This document shows positions 16,549 to 20,654 of a stretch of DNA of 20,654 bases, in pieces. Origin of the DNA: Phallusia fumigata (lineage: Eukaryota; Chordata; Ascidiacea; Phlebobranchia; Ascidiidae); the NCBI GenBank assembly GCA_008931825.1, contig QXVZ01028055.1, forward strand, positions 1 to 20,654. Reading direction: 5' to 3'. The first letter of the stretch is position 1. Every line of letters begins with the position of its first letter. The notes beneath the pieces were generated by a model that was not told the origin of the DNA, ran no database searches, and saw only the letters and a list, made by a program, of their open reading frames with translations. Position numbers and translations under genes: made by a program.

Positions 16549-16590
16549 GCAGGGGTGGATCTAGAAAAAAATTGAGGGGGGTGTCCATTG
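16549..16590 (+). repeat. Possible DNA-transposon terminus
   Basis: CGCAGGGGTGGATCTAG followed by an A-rich stretch and TTGAGGGGGGTG resembles the CAGGGGCGGATCCAG...GGGGGG ends of many animal DNA transposons. No inverted partner (CTGGATCC..CCCCTG type) was found in the window, so the element cannot be delimited. Confidence 0.25.
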
Positions 16591-16871
16591 CAAAAATCGG
16601 TGGGAAGGCAGAACTTTACTTATTTACGACATGTAGTAAAAAATGACAGTCGCAATCTTCTTGTTTGGATCAATATCACCTGCGCGCCGAGCTGTGGATA
16701 CCTCGTCGGCCAAGTCCAAACTTCAGCGGCTTCATAACACAAGCGACAAATACCAACGCAGCAATGCAGTCGCGAGCGAAATCTTCTCACCCTTTATGCT
16801 AGGTTATATTCTTTAGGACTTCATTAATTCACCTATGTCGTCACGAGAAACCTCAGGATTTTCAAATATCT

Positions 16872-17202
16872 TCAAAATACGAAAATATCAACCTCAGCAA
16901 ACCCAAACATTTCACCTGATTCGATAGCATCATGGATAGACTCGTGGGTCTTGACATGTGGAAGACAATGTGGTGGCTTGCAATGGTTGCAAAGATATGC
17001 TTTGACTTTCCCGTTGCTGAGAGACCGCCAAGTATATTCCAACATCTCCTCGACTGTGTATCCCATACCACGCAGGTACTCTGCTCTCTCTGGTCTTTGC
17101 AAGGCCCAAGGCACCCGTGGCAGTGTCCTTTGAATGCAAGTTACACCTATCGCAGCCGTGGAAGTAACAGCCATAGAACTTGCGTAAGCCTGCGAACTCC
17201 AC
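16872..17202 (-). pseudogene. Type-B (protein-primed) DNA polymerase fragment, frameshifted
   Basis: The minus strand encodes FYGCYFHGCDRC, then after about 25 residues changes frame near AGAGAGAGCAGAG and continues RAEYLRGMGYTVEEMLEYTW. Further on it has SIHDAIESGEMFGFAEVDI, and then a TGA. This is the characteristic N-terminal or palm-preceding segment of the DNA_pol_B_2 family (F-x-GC-x-FHGC ... LGY-x-V-x3-W/Y-E ... FG-x2-E-x-DI), as in Polinton/Maverick elements, linear plasmids and related viruses. The downstream catalytic DTDS-type motifs are absent. Exonuclease residues are not visible upstream, where the frame closes at once. It is a short relic; the 2-base shift and the stop exclude function. 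Confidence 0.75.
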
Positions 17203-17219
17203 TCAAATTTTTACAATAA

Positions 17220-17780
17220 TGTTTATATAGACGCATAAGGATAGTATTAAAGTATATGTACAATACATAAATAGGGTGCTAATTATAAGTAATACGTAGG
17301 TGCGTGTAGAGGAATAAAATTAGTTTTGACATTTGAGTTGTGTATGCCTCGAATTTCGTGTGGGTCATGCAGTGTTTTGCAATCTGCAGTTTTGTATTTA
17401 TGAGTCGCTTTTTTATTTGTGATTTTACACTCGCCGAGAACTCACAGGCAAATCCCTATCAGATTTTTATCTACGCAAGGTAATTTGTTTACGCCATCAT
17501 CATCATTTGTGCTATGATTGCTCATAAGGCGATATTATGCCTAGCAACTGTATGCAGCAGTGCTGCGTTAAGCTGTGCTCGTTTTGAAATGTTACTCAAT
17601 GTGTGTCAATTTGCGTTCAGTGAACTTTGGCGCAATGTGTCAAGAGCCTTTTTGCATTCTTCACGTTTTTCCTGAGCACGTTTAATCAATTAAATATGTC
17701 ATATTTATCGTTTTTGTGTCACATTCAGCATCAGTATAGTTGTTATACACCTTAGGGTACAAAGGCTGTGCCTGTCCTTC
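17220..17780. other. No recognised gene
   Basis: AT-rich with only short frames. I see no repeat, RNA gene or transposon end. Confidence 0.4.
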
Positions 17781-17796
17781 GTTAGCGGCTAAGTTA

Positions 17797-18042
17797 TTAC
17801 CGTCCGTTTTTCAAATCGGCCTTTGTTGGGCGATAATTGCCGTTGCGCCCTCTATAATTATCAGACCTATAATACCCACCATTCTGCTTTCTAGGTCCTT
17901 GGAAACAAGCGGTAACAGACGCAACCGCTTGAGCCGATTTAATGGCCTTCAACTCATCCGTAACTTCACGCAAACGCCTTTCAATATTATCATTTATCAA
18001 GATTTGGGTCACCAAACTGGAACTACACAACGCCAAACACAA
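17797..18042 (-). pseudogene. Possible retroelement gag C-terminal fragment
   Basis: An 81-codon frame with a predicted helix (NIERRLREVTDELKAIKSAQ) and then a Gly/Arg/Asn/Tyr-rich tail (GPRKQNGGYYRSDNYRGRNG). A helix followed by an RG-rich nucleic-acid-binding tail is common before zinc knuckles in gag proteins, but no CCHC follows: the frame ends at KNGR and stop. RNA-binding proteins of other kinds share this composition, so the call is tentative. Confidence 0.33.
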
Positions 18043-18256
18043 AGGCTATAATTCGTCATAAGGCATATCACTAAAACAACGAACGCAGTTGCTTGTTTGA
18101 GCACACACAACACATAGGCTGATTACTGATTTTAAGTTAATAATGTTTGACTTGTATAGCGTTCAGGTCACGATACTATAAAATAAAAACGTAGTTCTAA
18201 ACAAGTGTACACGTCAAAGTAAACGATGTTCTAAACTGTAATTTTCTTTTAGTTGC

Positions 18257-18609
18257 AAATGTAAGGTGTCACATGACGAAGTCGTCTTGGAAACACATAA
18301 GGAAACGATACAATTATAGACGAAAGCCTTGTTTTGTCAGATTAGTAGCCGGTCAAGATTTTGTGTAGAAAAAAAGGCAAGATAACACCGGGTCAAAAAA
18401 GATACAGAACGCAACAATTAAATAAAATTAAAAACATTTGAATTTATAGTCCGATTCCGATACAGGTCTCTGTACATGCTAGCAAGCCCATAATGAACAT
18501 TTTTTCCTGTCTTCGTTTATTGACTAAATTCGACAACTTTTTCATGTTTTTCATAGTGTGACTTGTGCACAAAACAAATGAATGTAAAAAAAACGGTTTT
18601 GTTTATCAT
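18257..18609. repeat. About 350 bp direct repeat, copy 1 (partner 18611-18950)
   Basis: Nearly identical to 18611-18950 except for a few substitutions and about 13 bases of indels near the right end (CACAAAACAAATGAATGTAA versus CACAAATGTAA). The copies are separated only by the n at 18610. Confidence 0.95.
18470..18600 (-). pseudogene. Unit B: HYEKHEK block, longer allele
   Basis: Minus-strand frame with FFTFICFVHKSHYEKHEKVV, EFSQ, a stop, and then HYGLASMYRDLYRN. This aligns with unit A's IFAFMWQPQYEKHKEFGK and YAMGLL stretches near 9790-9870. In the second copy (18798-19004) a small deletion changes the frame (FLHLCTSPTMKNMKKLSNLV). Both are remnants. Confidence 0.45.
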
Positions 18610-18610
18610 N

Positions 18611-18950
18611 AAATGTAAGGTGTCACATGACGAAGTCGTCTTGGAAACACATAAGGAAACGATAGAATTATAGACGAAAGCCTTGTTTTGTCAGATTAGT
18701 AGCCGGTCAAGATTTTGTGTAGAAAAAAAGGCAAGATAACACCGGGTCAAAAAAGATACAGAACGCAACAATTAAATAAAATTAAAAACATTTGAATTTA
18801 TAGTCCGATTCCGATACAGGTCTCTGTACATGCTAGCAAGCCCATAATGAACATTTTTTCCTGTCTTCGTTTATTGACTAAATTCGACAACTTTTTCATG
18901 TTTTTCATAGTAGGACTTGTGCACAAATGTAAAAACGGTTTGTTTATCAT
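18611..18950. repeat. About 340 bp direct repeat, copy 2
   Basis: Partner of 18257-18609. It continues into unique unit B sequence on the right, so this is the copy anchored on that side. Confidence 0.95.
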
Positions 18951-19004
18951 CGCGTGCGATGCTTTTCCCGTTGCCACGTTAAAGCAACCCTCCAAATATG
19001 TCAC
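18798..19004 (-). pseudogene. Unit B: VATGKA / KNMKKLSN segment
   Basis: A 68-codon frame starting MTYLEGCFNVATGKASHAM and running into the shifted form of the YEKHEK block. The bases encoding VATGKA align with unit A's VVTGKAYA reading near 9900, the other frame of its FPGGYRKGL stretch. It is a frameshifted relic of the same unknown protein. Confidence 0.4.
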
Positions 19005-19192
19005 AAGACTCTCCTAAAAAAAACAGACAAAGCTGAATGAATGCGAAGCAAGGCTTCCGTCGTAAATAAAAAGGCAAGGACGAGACTCGCCACACATTTG
19101 ATTTTCGTCCCCTCTGAACGACATTAAAAAGTTTTTTGATTGACGCGGCGTTATGAGAATTTATTACCTACGTCCCTACAGCAAGAGGCGCC

Positions 19193-19435
19193 CTAGCCCC
19201 TACCACTCAAGGGATGACGCACCACAATTTCACACGCGTAAAAAGGCTTGAAAATAGCGACGCATACTACAATCTCCGTATGGTCATGAAAAATACTGTG
19301 TATCCACAGATCACAACATAACAGATCGCGGCTCAACATACCATTTCCTTCGCCAAACCCCGTGCTGCTCTTGTCAAAAAGAATTTTGTCACCGGACTGT
19401 TGCTTCCAAACCCGTTTTAAGTATTTCATTTTCAT
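19193..19435 (-). pseudogene. Unit B: YLKRVWKQQSG block
   Basis: An 80-codon frame beginning MKMKYLKRVWKQQSGDKILF, then DKSSTGFGEGNG. It matches unit A's YLERVWEQESGNEILFDQNS with conservative changes (E/K, E/Q, N/D, E/K), which suggests that both were once under protein-level constraint. After FGEG the two diverge. Met 19435 may be coincidental. Confidence 0.45.
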
Positions 19436-19474
19436 TTAGATTTCTTTTTCGGACATGTCCGAATTCAGTTCAGA

Positions 19475-19686
19475 ATTGGAATATCCGAGTATTTTTGCGG
19501 CAACTGCTATTTCCTGCAGCACCACCAATCATTCGAACAGACTGGTGCGATTAATGCTATGGTTGACGGAAGTAATGTCGGCGATGGTTGAGTTGGTCGT
19601 TGTGGTGATGCTTGTGGAGGAGTTGGTCGTGGCGGTGATGAACCTCGTAGTGTCGGAGGCGACGATGTTTTGTTAAGTTTGTCACC
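19475..19686 (-). pseudogene. Unit B exon 4: Ser/Thr/Pro-rich linker plus QLPQKYS motif
   Basis: It opens after an AG at 19687-19688 with GDKLNKTSSPPTLRGSSPPR, continues Pro/Ser/Thr-rich, then has an in-frame TAG directly before QLPQKYSDIPILN and a TGA. The register equals that of unit A exon 4. The stop replaces a Lys codon of unit A. Confidence 0.42.
19556..19672. repeat. Low-complexity GTn/GATn-rich tract (unit B)
   Basis: Counterpart of 11200-11325, with runs such as GGTCGTTGTGGTGATGCTTG. It ends in the same GACGATGTTTTGTTA words as the unit A tract. Confidence 0.6.
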
Positions 19687-19758
19687 CTTCTGTCATTGTA
19701 AAATTGCTTTTGTTTTTCAAAGCAAATTTTAAACAAAAAAACATTCACAAAAACGTAC

Positions 19759-20109
19759 CTGTGGTGTACACAGTCTTGCTGCCTGAGCGCGAGTCGGACG
19801 ACACTGTTTTTGTCTCCTGTTGTTTGCTGCCTGGTCCCGGTAAACCAGGCAACGCGGGAAATCCTTCAGAAAGTAATTGTGTCGGTTCAAGGTTACGATT
19901 TCCTGAAAGTGTCGGGGGTTGGCACAGGTGGTGAAGCTCGCAATAAAACGGCCAGTCCGTCATTGGAAAGGTTACCAAGTTCGGGTGAGTCTTGAACAGC
20001 AAGGTCCAAAAACTTGGCTCCTCATTGAGTCGTAACTCTCCGAGTTTATTTCGAAAATGATGCCACCTTCGCCATGCCAATCATGAGGTAGTATTCCACA
20101 GCAGAATAC
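19759..20109 (-). pseudogene. Unit B exon 3, splice-bounded, indel-damaged
   Basis: A good acceptor (ttatcttttctgtaaatacag) precedes 20109 and a donor (CACAG|GTACGT) follows 19759. In phase 0 the exon opens VFCCGILPHDWHGEGGIIFE and runs to QVFGPCC, then meets TAA after a 2-base insertion relative to unit A. The alternative frame (GELRLNEEPSFWTLLFKTHP, MTDWPF) stays open to the donor. Its start lies 71 bp further upstream than the homologous position of unit A's acceptor. It is homologous to unit A exon 3; no family is recognised. Confidence 0.5.
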
Positions 20110-20363
20110 CTGTATTTACAGAAAAGATAAAGAACAAATAGCGCCAGGTACATCAGGACACGAACAAATTTAGCCCTAAAACTACCAATGTTAAAAGTAT
20201 CTCAAATAATATTTAAATTTTCGGTTAGTATGGTTCGATTTTTTGGAAATAGTATTGTTAACACTGTGAATTGTATTAACCTAGAGATCTATTTTATTCA
20301 TTTGAACGACAAAAATATGACGTTTAAAATCTTTATGGCTAACCAATGATGCTGGGCTCTTAC

Positions 20364-20491
20364 CTTTCACTCTTCACGTGGTATGTTACTCGTTCCAGGC
20401 GACAAGACCACAACTTCAACACGTGAAAGTGGAGGACGATTCTGTAGCTCCGTAATTACATGCTCAATTTCACTACCAGGGATCGTAACAG
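20364..20491 (-). pseudogene. Unit B exon 2, splice-bounded, stop next to donor
   Basis: An acceptor (gattttgcag) precedes 20491 and a donor (GAAAG|GTAAGA) follows 20364, giving 128 bp. The only frame open along the exon encodes TIPGSEIEHVITELQNRPPL, then SRVEVVVLSPGTSNIPREE, with TGA at 20367-20369 one codon before the donor. It ends in phase 0, matching unit B exon 3. Similarity to unit A exon 2 is limited to a RP(P/S)-S context. Confidence 0.42.
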
Positions 20492-20654
20492 CTGCAAAAT
20501 CATAGACGTTTTATGATGTTTTTATCACAGATGAACAAACCAGGTCCCTGACTTTGATGTAAGGTACCTGCAGGTAATAAGGACCACCTAACGAACTTTT
20601 GCCTATAACTGAAAAACCGCTAACGAGTTTTAAGCCAAATTTGGCATGCTAGCT
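20492..20654. other. Window end, nothing recognised
   Basis: Probably intron or upstream sequence of unit B. No further exon is visible before the window ends. Confidence 0.35.

Noticed and set aside
1..20654. tRNA, rRNA, CRISPR array, bacterial operon or promoter signals
   Set aside because: I looked for cloverleaf-like and spacer-repeat patterns and found none. The sequence has eukaryotic splice signals and animal transposon relics.

Overview
The window looks like metazoan nuclear DNA, probably from a marine invertebrate. It is AT-rich, has no operon-like gene packing, and carries spliceosomal donor and acceptor signals (GTACGT, GTGAGT, GTAAG; pyrimidine-rich tracts ending in CAG). Its recognisable coding pieces are animal-type: short exons of an M2 peptidase (angiotensin-converting enzyme family), a Ty3/Gypsy gag-protease-integrase relic, a Penelope-like element fragment, a protein-primed type-B DNA polymerase fragment, and hAT-like and Tc1-like pieces. 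I could not identify the species. I see no intact full-length gene; almost everything recognisable is a fragment or carries stops and frameshifts.

Layout. 1-6.4 kb: mostly unrecognised, with a diverged repeat pair (2715-3093 and 5530-6035, plus a short third piece near 6250), a hAT/ZBED-like segment at 4300-4698 and a coiled-coil segment at 4923-5215. 7.1-8.4 kb, minus strand: decayed Gypsy-type element in the order gag, protease, integrase zinc-binding domain. 8.6-12.5 kb, minus strand: a long, exon-structured coding unit that I do not recognise (unit A). 13.1-15.1 kb, minus strand: transposon-associated domain, Tc1-like fragment, Penelope-like fragment. 15.5-16.5 kb: an M2 peptidase exon block present twice. 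16.9-17.2 kb, minus strand: type-B DNA polymerase fragment. 17.8-18.05 kb: possible gag fragment. 18.25-20.5 kb, minus strand: a second, diverged copy of the unrecognised unit (unit B).

Two points matter most. First, units A and B share, in the same order, splice-bounded exons, a Ser/Thr/Pro-rich linker, the motif KQLPQKYS-x-IP-x-LN, a YLxRVWxQxSG block and a downstream aromatic block. Conservation of order and protein motifs despite heavy nucleotide divergence suggests a real, unnamed gene or transposon family. Second, four of the five single n characters (9330, 9630, 15976, 18610; the fifth is at 14561) are flanked by direct repeats. Two of these pairs (15976, 18610) are nearly identical over about 350-440 bp, so they look like unmerged haplotype or contig-end overlaps rather than biological duplications.
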